DNA of 64,000 nucleotides, taken from assembly GCF_963678635.1 (NCBI RefSeq), contig NC_087063.1, forward strand, positions 67,682,727 through 67,746,726, read 5' to 3'. Numbering within the stretch: position 1 is the first letter of the stretch; each line of letters starts with the position of its first letter. Source of the DNA: Symsagittifera roscoffensis (Eukaryota > Xenacoelomorpha > Acoela > Convolutidae). A program made the position numbers and the translations under genes. Below the pieces are notes generated by a model, which had not been told where the DNA came from, ran no database searches, and saw only the letters and a program-made list of their open reading frames with translations. This document shows positions 1 to 11,542 of the stretch, piece by piece.

Positions 1-998
1 AAACCTGCAATAATTATTTCAGGCGCTAAACAAAATTACTAATGTACAAAAACGATTGATAAAAAATTCACAAATCGTTCTCTCAACTTCTGCAGTATTA
101 TATAAAACATATTTGAAAAATATTTATTGAAAATAAAAATAAAAATTAGTAGCATGACAATAAATTGTTAGTAGTAATAAATCATCCTGTTGTTCCAGCT
201 TCATCGTCTAAACATAACAGCAATCATAAGCCAACTAACATCATTAAAAACTAAAACCTTTTATCAAATGAATTTGAACCATTTTAAACTTAATTTTACT
301 TAATTTTAAACCACATCATCAAGGCTTTCCTTGAATCTAAATAAAATATATATCTCATTAATTTTAAATTCTGATCATCAAGGCTTATCCTTGGATCAAA
401 AAGAACAATTTTGTTCTCCATCACTCACTTATCAAGTGTCTAACGACCTCAAACGTCGGTTCACTACCCAACCTTTTCAAAAGACCCCCCAGGACTAATG
501 GCAAATTTTAATAACCCTAACCATTCAAATTAGGCTAAACAGTGAAGAACTTCGGTTATTCATCCTTCACTTAAACCCTCCTCTTACCAGACCCAGGATA
601 GATCTTAGACTTAGTAAGTTGAAAATAGTATCTAACGAAATACTTGCATTCTAATTATACCTGAACCTTGTGGATCAATTTGCTATTCTCCAACCCTTGA
701 ACACAATCACTACCCCTAAGTAAGATTAAGTAAGTTAACACTTTAACTTAGAATAGCCACGAGAAAGTAAAAAATCATTCTCCGGAATCGATATACTTTT
801 CTCTCCAACCCTGAACAAAAAGACCCAGGTTAAGCTAACCAAAAAATTGTAAGGACTCAGAAACAACTTCAAACTCATCAAAAAGAGGAAAAAGAAGAAT
901 AAAAAAGCAATATAAACACAAACCAGTTCACCTATATAATTGGAATCAACCAATTGGACATATTGATAATTATATATTAACAGTCATCAAACGAAAAA
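1..998 (+). other. Leader of retroelement copy 1
   Basis: Non-coding, AT-rich, aligned with 18,943-20,293 of copy 2. Relative to copy 2, about 358 bp is missing at position ~857, which removes most of the open frame upstream of gag; only its last ~45 codons remain (about 858-1019). I could not identify a primer-binding site with confidence. The string aggcgctaaac near position 22 is conserved in both copies but only weakly resembles a TGGCGC-type site. Confidence 0.6.
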
Positions 999-1088
999 AT
1001 GAGCCACACTCAAAGTGACGAAATGAGCCACACTCAAAGTGACGAGCTATAAGAAAGGGAAAACAGTCATCTTTTCCCTTTCTTATAG
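997..1088 (+). repeat. 24-bp tandem duplication plus 17-bp hairpin at the gag start
   Basis: Positions 997-1020 and 1021-1044 are identical 24-mers that duplicate the gag start codon. Directly after them, 1047-1063 is the exact reverse complement of 1072-1088 (17 bp, 8-base spacer cagtcatc). Copy 2 has neither feature. The insertion brings a TAA into the gag frame after 17 codons. Confidence 0.9.
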
Positions 1089-2330
1089 ATTCACTCATTG
1101 ATAGAGGACAAACACGATTTTGTAAAAACTTACTCGTAAATTTGTTTGAACCAGGAATCAGTCCATGCAAAGCGGAATTCCCGGATATAAAAATCAAAAG
1201 ACAGATCATAGAACATTATTTGAAAGTAATATGTAACCTAACACAACAATACGGAATCTACACCATAGAATTCAGCACACCACGAACAGCTCATGGTAAA
1301 TATGTAATCCAAACAGACGATATTGATTTAGAAATTTAAAAAGTATTCATAGATTATATCAAAAGCATACAATATCATAATTCACAAAGAGCAAACTCCA
1401 TATTCACTAACGAAGTTTTTGCAATAATATATAGTTATATATCTATATTAGAAAAAACAGAAGTTCAAAGCACGTCACCAACCCAAACATCCAAACATAC
1501 AAAAGTAAGAAACGAAATCACAGTATTTTTAACATTTTTACATATAATCCGCGAGAATTTCACAAATAATGATGTCTCACAAAACACTAAACATGATTTA
1601 CAAAAAGTTTTAGCATGGTTTATAAGAGAATATTTTACTCACAACCTAGATTTAATTGCACAAGCAAGAAAAAATTTTAGACCCCAAAGTAACAATGACG
1701 ACACTGTCATTGCAGAACAATCAGATTACGTTTGGGACTCCGAATGGTCTCAACCAGCGTTTATAAATATTCCACAAGATATCTTGAGTCAAGCAACAAG
1801 TTCAATATCTTTTCACAGAGATTATGTAAAAGTAATACAATTAACGATTGACGCAACACCATTGAATTATAATACATTTTTACCTGACACATGAAATAAC
1901 AGCTTAAATTCAACAGTCATACAAAATGAAAATCTCAATGGAACCAGAAATCTTACACAGCAAGACATTCAAACACCATCACACTTCATAAATGAAGAAA
2001 TCGTCCAAACAACAGTAACAACTACACAACAAAGTATTTCACCAATACACCCAAATCTGACAACAACAAAAAATACAAATACATCACTAACACAGGTAAC
2101 CTTACAATCGACCGTTAATTCTTCGGTTGCTCCAAAATATTCACATGATAGTCCATATGTGAATATTTTGGAGCAACCGAAGAATTAACGGTCGATTGTA
2201 AGGTTACCTGTGTTAGTGATGTATTTGTATTTTTTGTTGTTGTCATATTTGGGTGTATTGGTGAAATACTTTGTTGTGTAGTTGTTACTGTTGTTTGCAC
2301 GATTTCTTATAGACGTATAGACCAATGACA
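999..2330 (+). pseudogene. gag: gag N-terminal region, copy 1 (broken)
   Basis: Corresponds to the matrix-side half of the gag polyprotein, which would assemble particles in the cytoplasm. The first frame starts at the ATG at 999 and stops at 1050-1052 because of the hairpin insertion. A second piece (1142-1339) carries the conserved block containing LFEPGISPCKAEFPD. Later pieces match 20,600-21,437 of copy 2: a helical segment, then a Thr/Gln/Pro-rich linker. The coding track is destroyed at 1995-2308 by a 152-bp inverted duplication. No family-specific domain is recognisable here. Identity as gag N-terminus rests on position and on continuity with the capsid and zinc-knuckle parts downstream. 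Confidence 0.7.
1995..2308 (+). repeat. Near-perfect 152-bp inverted duplication (palindrome) in gag
   Basis: Left arm 1995-2146 and right arm 2157-2308 are reverse complements with only about two mismatches, separated by 10 bases (gatagtccat). Copy 2 has only the left-arm sequence (about 21,257-21,410), followed directly by the sequence found after 2308. The right arm is therefore an inverted extra copy gained by copy 1, as expected for fold-back template switching during DNA synthesis. Confidence 0.92.
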
Positions 2331-3899
2331 AAACCGTCAAAAACACGAAAAACGTTCACAAGAAACACTTTTGCAGAACACAATTATAATTATTTACAAC
2401 AATCAAAAAAATTTTACCCCCCCCCCCCCCCCCGAAAAAATACACAAAATTTGAATCACTTATGTTCTCTTTATTGGAATCTTCCAAACACATCAACCAA
2501 TTCAGTAAATTTTCCAGATAATCCACACCCTCCACAGGATTATAGTGAAAATTACCCATTTTTTTAACAAAATAAAAATAAACAACATAGACCATATAAC
2601 ACAAACTATTTATCATCTGATGATGCTGATTATCATAAACCAGATATTTTTGCACCATATACTAAAAAATATCGCACACAGAGACCGCGACAATCTCAAC
2701 CATCTCAAAATATGAAAATACACCCACAAAATCCAATAGATATACAAAATCCACATTAAATGCATATACAAAACCCATTTAGCACACAATCTTTTCAACC
2801 TATACAACCACAGAACCCAATGTCAATGCACTCTTACCAACCAACCCAAATGCAAAATGAAATACCGCTTCCATATTATCTTCAGCAACATGAAATAACA
2901 AAAAATCAACTTTCAAATTTCTCACAAATGCCAAATGCCGCAGAATCACTACAGATGACTATGAATCCAAACCTCATGGGTGGATCGTCAATAGCATCGA
3001 ATAAACCATTAATGGTATTCACAGGAACAGATCCTGAAAATTCCGTGGAAGATTATTTAAATGCAGTAACAGCAAATTTAATTTTAAATATAGGACACGA
3101 ACCAATTAATACACCACTCCATCAAAATTGGATACATAGACGCACAGCATTAATACAAACAACACTAGATGGCGCAGCCCAATAATGGTTTTCAGTACTA
3201 CCCATAAAAATAAAATCAGATTGGAAAAGATTTACACAAGAATTTTCAAAAATGTTTGATTCTGAAAGAAACAAACAACATCAAAGAGTTTTATGCAACG
3301 AAATACGCAGATTACCGAAAGAAACAATTAAACAATTAGCAGTTCGAATCGAAACACTAGTTCGAAAAGTATATTCACTCAATACACATGACTACAAAAC
3401 TACAAAATTGACAGAAATTTTAATGATGACCTTAACACCTCAATTAAGGAAAATAGCTATAAAAAAGAAAGCATCTCATCCTTCCTCAATTCCAGAACCA
3501 GATTTAGATTTTAGAAAGATAGTAGATAAACTAGAACAAGCAGAAATCACAATGAAACTCGAAGAAACAGAAAATCTAAAACTACAGTATGTTAATCGGA
3601 TTGAAATAAATACTACACATATAAGTAACATACAAGAATCAGACACAGACCTGATTGAAAAAATTACTGAAATACTAAAAATCTACGAACGGAATCCAAA
3701 CTTTAAAGGCAAACCATCTTTCAAAAAATGGTGTAATTACTGCCGACGATACGGACACAGTATCGCCGAATGTAGACAAAAACAACAAGACATTCAGAAT
3801 AAACCTCAAAAGCACAAAGAACCAAATAAATCATTCTATCAATACATGAAACAAGATCAAAACCTACCAAATAAAAATATATATAGTAATAATAGTTAA
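2325..3899 (+). pseudogene. gag: gag capsid and nucleocapsid region, copy 1
   Basis: Open pieces at 2325-2567, 2760-3185 and 3252-3899. The first contains a 17-base C run (2417-2433) that probably arose by slippage. The 2760-3185 piece is Gln/Pro-rich, then contains a capsid-like segment (GTDPENSVEDYLNAV, then QTTLDGAAQ before a TAA). The 3252-3899 piece has the helical capsid C-terminal half (IRRLPKETIKQLAVRIETLV) and a CCHC zinc knuckle, CNYCRRYGHSIAEC, at about 3730-3773, spaced C-X2-C-X4-H-X4-C. This is the usual RNA-binding nucleocapsid motif of Ty3/gypsy gag. The frame is lost after 3899 relative to copy 2, which stays open there. Confidence 0.85.
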
Positions 3900-4850
3900 G
3901 GGAAAACAACTTCCAAGTCACTCAAATTACTCAAGAAATCAATCACCATATAACTCTAGTTATAGAGGTAGATCGCCCGAACGAAGAAACTCACGAAATT
4001 TCTCACAAAATAGATACAGTCGATCGAATAGCCAAAATAACCAAAATAACTATTCCCGATCGAATTCAAACACAACAGAATTTGTTTCTGCATACAGTTC
4101 CCAATCAAACCCAAGGAATAGACACTATTCCAATAATAGATCACGAAACTCATCATACAACAGAAATAGAAACTCTTCACACAGTAGAAATAGAAGTTAT
4201 TCTAACAATCGAAATTAGTACTATCCAAACAACAAATCAAGGAATAATTCATATTATAGATCGAATTATCACAGATCAAGTGATAACTATCAAAACAGAT
4301 CACATAATAATTCACAAAATCGAAACTCAAGTTACAATAATAGATACAGAAATTATTCCAAGTCACTACATAGGAATAATAACCGTTACCCCGATTCCAA
4401 ACATCGATACAGAAGTAACACACCAAAGCATCAAAGACACATCAATCAAGTGCAGACAAATGAAGAAACAACTTCAGACCCTCCAGGTATTGATGACACA
4501 GGAAGTAGTGAACTACAATTAATTCACATTAATTGTGAATCAACTGATACTGAAAGTGATACAGATAATACCATCTCTGTAAATATGATAACAGTCCAAA
4601 ACGACTATGAACCTATCATACCCTTTACTTCACAAATATATGAAAATTAATTGGAACTTCTTCATAATTACTACATTGGATCCATTAATAATAATCAAAC
4701 TACACAAGAATTAAACGAAATTAACACGGTATTTAAACCTGATAAAAAAGATGAAGCACAATGCTCAAACACAAAGCATATTTATCAAAATATACAAAAA
4801 GAACAACCAAGAGAAAAAATTTGGACAATTCCATTTCTCTTAGAAAGTCC
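3900..4850 (+). pseudogene. gag C-terminal Arg/Ser/Asn-rich tail and acidic linker, copy 1
   Basis: In the frame that continues into the protease, this stretch encodes about 170 residues dominated by Asn, Arg, Ser and Tyr (repeated SYNNR, RNYS, RNSS units). A shorter Asp/Glu/Thr-rich linker follows (TESDTDNTISVNMI). The same composition is found in copy 2 at 22,990-23,930. A long basic low-complexity tail after the CCHC knuckle is unusual. It may extend RNA binding, which is inference. In-frame stops at 4216 and 4648 mark it as decayed. Confidence 0.6.
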
Positions 4851-5373
4851 AAGAAGCAAAGAATTTCAACCACCAGATCTTGAAATTGATTTTTTAATTG
4901 ACTCAGGAGCAGAATGAAATATAATTATTATTCCCACATGGAATGAAATTAAAACATTGCATCCAAATTTGACACCTCTTGAAACATCTAGTAAATTAGC
5001 AACAGCACAAGGATCAACATTAGTAAATTATGGAAAAATCCAATTATTCCTTGTTCCCACAAGAACAATGGAACAAAACAAGGTTTTGAACAAGCCATTT
5101 AAACAAATATTTCATATTACTGATATTAAGCACAACATTATTGGCATACCATTCATAACTAAATATATACCAACAATCAACATCTTAAATAGTAAGATCC
5201 ACGTCAAAGATAAATCTACAAAAACAAAAAATACAACCCTAACAATCTTCCAAAGATTAAACAAACAACCACCATTTTTCTCAAAATTTTATCCTATTTA
5301 TGATCAAGAACGGAAACACCTGAAACCACTATCAGGAAATATATACAATTTCTCAATAAAACAAGTTAATTAA
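4851..5373 (+). pseudogene. Retropepsin-like aspartic protease, copy 1
   Basis: Contains the active-site string FLIDSGAE (catalytic Asp codon 4900-4902), typical of Ty3/gypsy proteases that cleave the Gag-Pol precursor. Followed by a block ending in a hydrophobic element (HNIIGIPFITKY) like the second conserved region of retropepsins. A TGA at 4915-4917 directly after DSGAE interrupts it. Copy 2 reads through at this point but has a stop 30 bases later. Confidence 0.85.
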
Positions 5374-5399
5374 TAAAACATAAGTCAAAATAAACAACA

Positions 5400-7270
5400 A
5401 CTTTTCATGTCAGATTTCGATTTTAAACCTAATCACAAATTTTTCAAAAAAACAATTTCATCCATAAAATACTTAAAAAATACGAATTCCGATCTTATTT
5501 TATTACATGTGTATAAAAATACACCATATCAATAAACATTACCCTTTGGACTTTTAGGATATTGTGAAACAAATGCTACATTTTCACCTAAAAATGAAGT
5601 AGCCTAGAGAGTTAATAATATACTCCAATTATTAGATATTTGCCAATCAACAATTCTTGACGAAGATTTATCCATAAATAATATAAAAAGTAATGGAACA
5701 AGAAACACAGATTATTTCACAAAAACACCATATTTCAAACTGAGATTCAAAATAACAAATTACACAAAAGAACAACAAAAACTTTTAACAATGTTTAATT
5801 TTCAACACTCACAAATCACACAAGATGAATTTGATAAATTAGCAAAGCAACTGTTAAAATATTCAACAGACTACTCCACATCAAAATTTGACGTTGGAAA
5901 ATCAGTTCATCACTACACCTCCCATTAAAACCTGACGCAGTTTTCAAAAAACAAAGAGAAGTAAAGTACCGATTCACTTACACGACAAGGTAAATAGATT
6001 ACTTGATATCTTAGAACAATACAAAATTATCGCACCAGTAAATAAAGAAGAACAACCAAAAAGTAATACCTTCATCAACGCTGTTATCATCCTAGCAAAA
6101 GGTGAATCACGAAAAATGGTTTTAGACGCCAGATATCTCAAATAACTAATTGACGAATCAAAATGCAATTGGCATATTGAACCCATACAAGTTATCTTAA
6201 CAAAGATAAATGGTAAACATTTCACAACCGCAGATATGAATAGTGCTTATAATCAAATGCCACTAGATGAACAGTCACCACGTTTAACACACTTTGTTCT
6301 TGGAAATCAACAATATGAATTTAATCGCTTATCCTATGGATTATCCTTAGGACCAGCAGCTTTTTCAGCTTTCATGAGTAAAATTTTTAGACCATTAAAA
6401 CTCAAGAAAAATGCAATCACCTATTTAGATGATGTTTTCGTGCAATCACAAACTAAACAAGAAATGTTTACAGTTTTAGAACAATATCATAAAATACTTC
6501 AGAACGAAAATCTGAAAGCAGCCCCTGACAAATCACAATTTTTCTTAACACGCGTTAAGTTTCTTGGACACATTATTGAAAGAAACACTATAACTCCATT
6601 AAAATCACGCATCGACGCAATTCAAAAACTTCAACCACCCACAAATAGAAAAGAAAATCCAAGAATTCCTTGGAATGTTGAATTTCTTAAGTAAATATGT
6701 ATACAAAATGCAATTATACTTGAGACCTTTCTATAACATCCTTAGACAACAAAATAATTTTGAATCGACTACCGAGCATCAAACACGATTTGAAGAATTT
6801 AAAAAACTTTTGACAGAACAAATTTCAAACACAATTCCAGATCCAAATCAACCATTCTATGCAATGCGCGATGCTTCAAATTTTGGCATCGGCTTAGCAT
6901 TGCTACAATCACATAGTGGAACAAATAAAACGAATCTAACATCAGCAAATTCACAATTATTCACACAAGCGGAGCTACGACTCTTAACTCTAATGAGAGA
7001 ATGTACAACTATAATTTATACACTTACAGAATACGAATTTCTGATACTTGGATAAAAAAACCCAACAAATCTATTTACAGATCACAAACCAATTATATTT
7101 CTCTTTACACAAAAATCAAACCCAAACCCTAAATTTTATAGATTTCAATTAATTTTAATGAAATTCCTAAACTTACATATAGTTTGGACAGCAGGAAAAA
7201 ATCTTGCTCCACCAGATGCATTAAGTAGAAATACACCACCTGAACTACTTACACAAAAAACTACAGTCGA
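5400..7270 (+). pseudogene. pol: Reverse transcriptase and RNase H, copy 1
   Basis: Copies element RNA into DNA and degrades the RNA strand. An N-terminal linker with stops (5400-5860) is followed by RT: TADMNSAYNQMPLDEQ (first catalytic Asp), the FNRLSYGLSLGPAAF substrate-binding block, and the YLDDV active site with codons at 6422-6436. The thumb and connection follow, with RDASNFGIGLALLQS (RNase H) near 6866-6910 and a TDHKP block near 7077. Open pieces are 6236-6694 and 6675-7055, offset by a frameshift near 6660; a stop lies at 7053-7055. Motif order is Ty3/gypsy, not copia, BEL or non-LTR. Confidence 0.92.
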
Positions 7271-7439
7271 AATACCAAAAAAATATTAAAATTCTATCTC
7301 GCAAAAGATGAAACATCACCCCAATAAGAATGCAAATACGCAGTAAAAACTGACATTGATCAATCACAAATAAATAATCTACAACATTTTCAACTCTATT
7401 TAGATTGTCAAAATAATCACTACGAAGTTGATTTATTAG

Positions 7440-9370
7440 GCACATCTACTTTTAAACCAATTCCATACTCACAATGGATAAAAAATAATGCTCAACAAAA
7501 GAGAATGAAACAACAATCACATAAAAAAGATTTATTTCCATTAATTGAAAAAAAAATTTGACCGATAAATTAAATTTATCAGGATCACAAACAAATGATT
7601 TAAAATACACAATAAATCAAGTTTTTGACCTCCATGACCCACCTGACACAATTCTCCTATCAAAACTAGAATTTGAAAATATTTTTCTCACCCCAACAGA
7701 TAAAATTACACTTGAACTTTTAAAACAATATCAAAATCTCGACCCAGTAATTAGACAATTAAAATCATGGCATAAATACAAAACTAAGCCCGTAAAAGCT
7801 GAGACCACAATTTTAGGAAACAAAACACTCTTCCGATATTTCCGAAAATTTAATAACACAACAATTTATGATAATACAGATCTTTTGGAATATCAATTAA
7901 ATGATTCTTAAGTTCCCTGTCTTCCTTTACGTATGATACTAATAGCTTTTAACATCTCCCATACACAAAATACAAAGGGCACTCAGGATCAGAAAAAACA
8001 TACTCAAACTTAACACAAAATTTTTATTTCCCAAATGCACCAATTTGGATAAAAGTATTATGCAATGACTTTATAGTATGTCAATTGAACAAACCCCATC
8101 CAAATCAAAATCAAGTAGCACAGAAACAAGATTTCAAAGGACAAAGTCTATATTTCAACCATCGCTTTTCATTCGACACAAAAGGACCAATTTCACCATC
8201 CTCTGAAGGAAACTCCTACATTATGGTCATTGTTGATGCATTCACACATTATGTAGCACTCAACCCAGTACCACATTGTAATTTTTATTATGCTTACACA
8301 ACACTTTATGAACATTGGATAGCCAAATTCGGATTACCCGAAATCCTAGTTACAGATAACGGTACAGACTTTACAAATAATGAAATTATCACACTATGCC
8401 ACTTATATAACATTAAACATAAACCATGTACATCTCATGCACCCTGGACAAACGGTTTAGTCGAAGGTATGAACCGTTCACTACAAGAATATCTCAGATG
8501 TATCATTAATGGAAATGATACATGATACACAGAATGGTCAGCAGATGTAAAATTATTTCCCTTATCATATAATTCACAAATCACGACAACTTTAGGAATG
8601 TCACCATATGAAATGGTTTTTAATCAAAAGCCACGAAAACCAATTATGTTTACAGCAAATGCCCATAAAAATGCACAAGGTTATTGCCAACCAAACAAAG
8701 ATTCAATACTTTACAACCTACCTTTACACACTCATGATGAAGAGCATTTTGATCATCCACAAATTCTTAAATTAGCCTTCGGCACACATACCGAATGGAT
8801 ATTAAGTAGAGATAAAAAACACAATGAAATTTACCGAAAAGTAACAAAGAAATTGTTACAGAGGCAAAACATTAACGAACAAATTAATTCACGCTTTACG
8901 CCATGCACAGATTTAAAATTTGGGACATTTGTCCTAATACCTAACTTCAAATCGCAAAAAGGAATCTCTAAAAAATTACAACCTCTTCGAAAAGGACCAT
9001 ACCAAATAATTGCTAAACCCACTGACATAACATATAAACTCACAGATTCAACTAAAAAAGAAATTATCGTAACAATCTATTGCCCTACTACCCAAAAGAA
9101 TACGCCTTACGCGATTTAACTCAATTATTTTCTTTTACAGGTTTAAAATTTATTCAAAATCATACACATACAGAACAAGAAACAAATGTACAGGACAATA
9201 TTCATCATGAAAAACAAAATCAAAAACAAAACACAACTCAAAACAATACAAAAACACCAGACCCAAAAATATCTCAAAACGAAAGAAAAAGCAGGAAAAT
9301 TTTACCACAAGAACAAGTAGAAAAATCAGAACACAGAGAATCATCACGACCCCACAATCTAAAAAATTAA
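7440..9370 (+). pseudogene. Integrase (DD35E) with GPY module, copy 1
   Basis: Inserts element cDNA into host chromosomes. A linker (7558-7911) leads to a damaged zinc-binding region. The catalytic core then shows Asp at 8175-8177 (SFDTKGP), Asp at 8355-8357 (VTDNGTDF) and Glu at 8463-8465 (NGLVEGMNR), with 35 residues between the last two. The C-terminal domain has LRKGPYQII, a GPY-type module of Ty3/gypsy integrases, then a Lys/Gln/Asn-rich tail (9080-9370). Frames 8085-8525 and 8598-9119 are the same register, separated by a TGA at 8523-8525 where copy 2 reads CGA; a frameshift lies near 9075. Copy 1 keeps the first catalytic Asp that copy 2 has lost. Confidence 0.92.
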
Positions 9371-9782
9371 AGAAAGTTGAACTTCAAAAACAACCTTAAT
9401 TTAAAATTAATCATTTTTACACCCCTAAATCAATTTGAACTTTCATATTTTCAAGATAACATGCTGAAACATACGCAACAATTCTGGTTCAAATTCAGCC
9501 AATAGGATTCACTCAAATCCGTCACCTTCTATATCTCTAACACAAACCTACTAGCCGAAAGATATTAAACTCCAGGCATATCTATAACTATAACTTTACA
9601 ACCTCCGGGTCAAAAATAAGCAACTCGCTAAAACTGGACAACTAAAATAAATATCACCATAATATTACAACCCTCCCCTATCTAATAACGCAAAGATCAA
9701 CAATATTTTTCCACCTCAGACCTCAAAAATCTTCCAACCAAAAATGGCAAATTAGCCTAAAGTAAAAAAGAACCATAATCAT
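9371..9782 (+). other. Spacer between integrase and orfA, copy 1
   Basis: About 410 bp of AT-rich sequence conserved in copy 2 (27,545-27,980). It has no open frame of note. Its position after integrase suggests it could hold the splice acceptor for a subgenomic orfA, orfB or env mRNA, but I cannot pick a site from sequence alone. Confidence 0.4.
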
Positions 9783-10229
9783 TTGGCCAAAAGTACAAAT
9801 ATTCCAAAAATACCCCAGATCAACCAACAAATAAAAATAAAGCAAGACCTCCCGAACACTATAAAATTAGCCTCCAACAATTTTTCACAAAACTCAACCC
9901 ACTTGTCAAAAAACCCAATAAATAATCTGACCACACTTGAATCTCGCCCCAGACAACAAAAAATATTTGACGAACGAATCATTTTTCAAATGCTTTTCTC
10001 TCAAACAGTCGATATCTTAAAAATTACAATCTTAAATCTTTTCATACAATTTTTCTTTCTATTTAGACTTTTGCTCATATTTTTTATTGATACGTTTGAA
10101 GCTTTAATAATCCTTTTAATAATTTTTTGCAATATTTTTTTAATTTTCTACTCCCTATTTGAAATATATCTCCAACTTTCCCAAATAATTGACCACATTC
10201 ACAGGTACGATAATTCAAATTCTATTTAA
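9783..10229 (+). CDS. orfA: predicted two-helix membrane protein, copy 1
   Basis: 148 codons, uninterrupted here. Residues ~1-75 are polar, Asn/Gln/Ser-rich and without motifs. Residues ~78-130 form two very hydrophobic stretches rich in Phe, Leu and Ile (LFIQFFFLFRLLLIFFIDTF, then a second helix), suggesting a hairpin membrane anchor; the last ~18 residues are polar. It lies between integrase and env, where most Ty3/gypsy elements have no gene. Copy 2 retains it only as a pseudogene. The upstream context does not establish a start; the first codon at 9783 is an ATG. I do not recognise the family. It could be a viroporin-like accessory protein or the leader of a spliced product, both inference. 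Confidence 0.5.
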   Translation: MAKSTNIPKIPQINQQIKIKQDLPNTIKLASNNFSQNSTHLSKNPINNLTTLESRPRQQKIFDERIIFQMLFSQTVDILKITILNLFIQFFFLFRLLLIFFIDTFEALIILLIIFCNIFLIFYSLFEIYLQLSQIIDHIHRYDNSNSI

Positions 10230-11508
10230 ATGATATGAAAAAATTTTAGTAGAACAGACATTTTTTTACTATTCGTAATTTTCATCACATTTTTATCATC
10301 CCTAATAATGACAATGTGCAAATGTGTAAAAAAAAAGTCACATTCGCCTTAGCAACAATCTTTTTAATTCTTTTTATCGAAGAATATTATAATAAACATA
10401 AATCTTCCCACTAGAAATTATCAATCGGACACATTTCCAAAATTGCTAACCAACAATCACAAAATCAGTTTTCACCGACATCATCCCAAGAAAATCCAGC
10501 TATACCCACAACTACCCAAAACTCCATAACATCTACACGTATTCTTTTCAAAATAACCCATACACTTTTGAAGAACGACACGCTCGCTTATCCGAACCAC
10601 TAGAAACAGTTCAGCGACAGGCATCCCTAAGTAAACCAACATATAATTTATACCCCACATTACCACAAGACTTAAATAGAGTAAGACACGTTAGTCAAAA
10701 TCAAAATATACTTGAAATAAATAGACAAATTATACGTCCACAAAGAAATAGAAAATTTCAAAACCCTAGAGTTCATTTTGATATACCCCAATCACCAACA
10801 CCAACTACTTTAGAAATTTCAAGTAGTACATTGCCAGAAATTCCCACACTCCTTTCACAGCATCGCACCTCAAGAATACCCTCAGATTACTTAAGTTCAA
10901 CACCGACATCTGAACAAATACGTGAAAATTCCTTTAACCCACCCGATCCCACCGCATGACTCCCATATTGGGCAACACACTCATATACACAAGGTTAACC
11001 AAACATAGTAAATGAACCAATAGATATTTCTACAGATACAACACCATCATCTTTACCAGAAACATTATCACTCCCCTCAACACCATCATTAAGTCAAATT
11101 TCACCGACGCTTTTTCCTTTAAATTTCCCAAACAACCTCAACGCTATATATCGAGAACAATCATCATCAAATACCCCTCCGCGACTAGATTGGAATACAT
11201 TCGAAGCACCTCCTCCCCCATTATTTGGAAAACATCAAGATAGTAACCGACTCCACAGTTGGGCACTCAATAGATTACAAAATAGACAAGATATCCACGA
11301 AGATATTCGAGAACACAATATTCAAATACTTCAACAGAATAGTCTCCAATTAAAACTTGAAATCACAATCAAACTTAATAATATTGTTCAACATCCCTAC
11401 CCATTCAATCCGCCAAATATAACAGCTCAATCGCTACCACCACCATTTATAACAACTGAAGTAATATATAAATACGATAGATATACGAAAAACACAATTG
11501 GTCAATAA
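10230..11508 (+). pseudogene. orfB: Pro/Ser/Thr-rich accessory frame before env, copy 1
   Basis: From about 10,440 to the TAA at 11,506-11,508, the translated sequence is rich in Pro, Ser, Thr and Gln and matches copy 2 (28,670-29,734) at protein level, for example VHFDIPQSPTPTT and SSLPETLSLPST. The C-terminal ~120 residues look more structured (LQLKLEITIKLNNIV, then VIYKYDRYTK). Damage: a one-base difference from copy 2 near 10,540 shifts the frame, a TGA lies near 10,957, and a TAA near 10,997. No signal peptide or known domain is seen. It ends just before the env signal peptide, so it is a separate gene or an alternative exon. Function unknown. Confidence 0.55.
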
Positions 11509-11542
11509 CATAATATAACCCATACTCAGGATTATCATACAC

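Noticed and set aside
3721..4426. Minus-strand Tyr/Cys/Ile-rich frames opposite gag
   Set aside because: Shadows of the Arg/Ser/Asn-rich gag tail on the coding strand.
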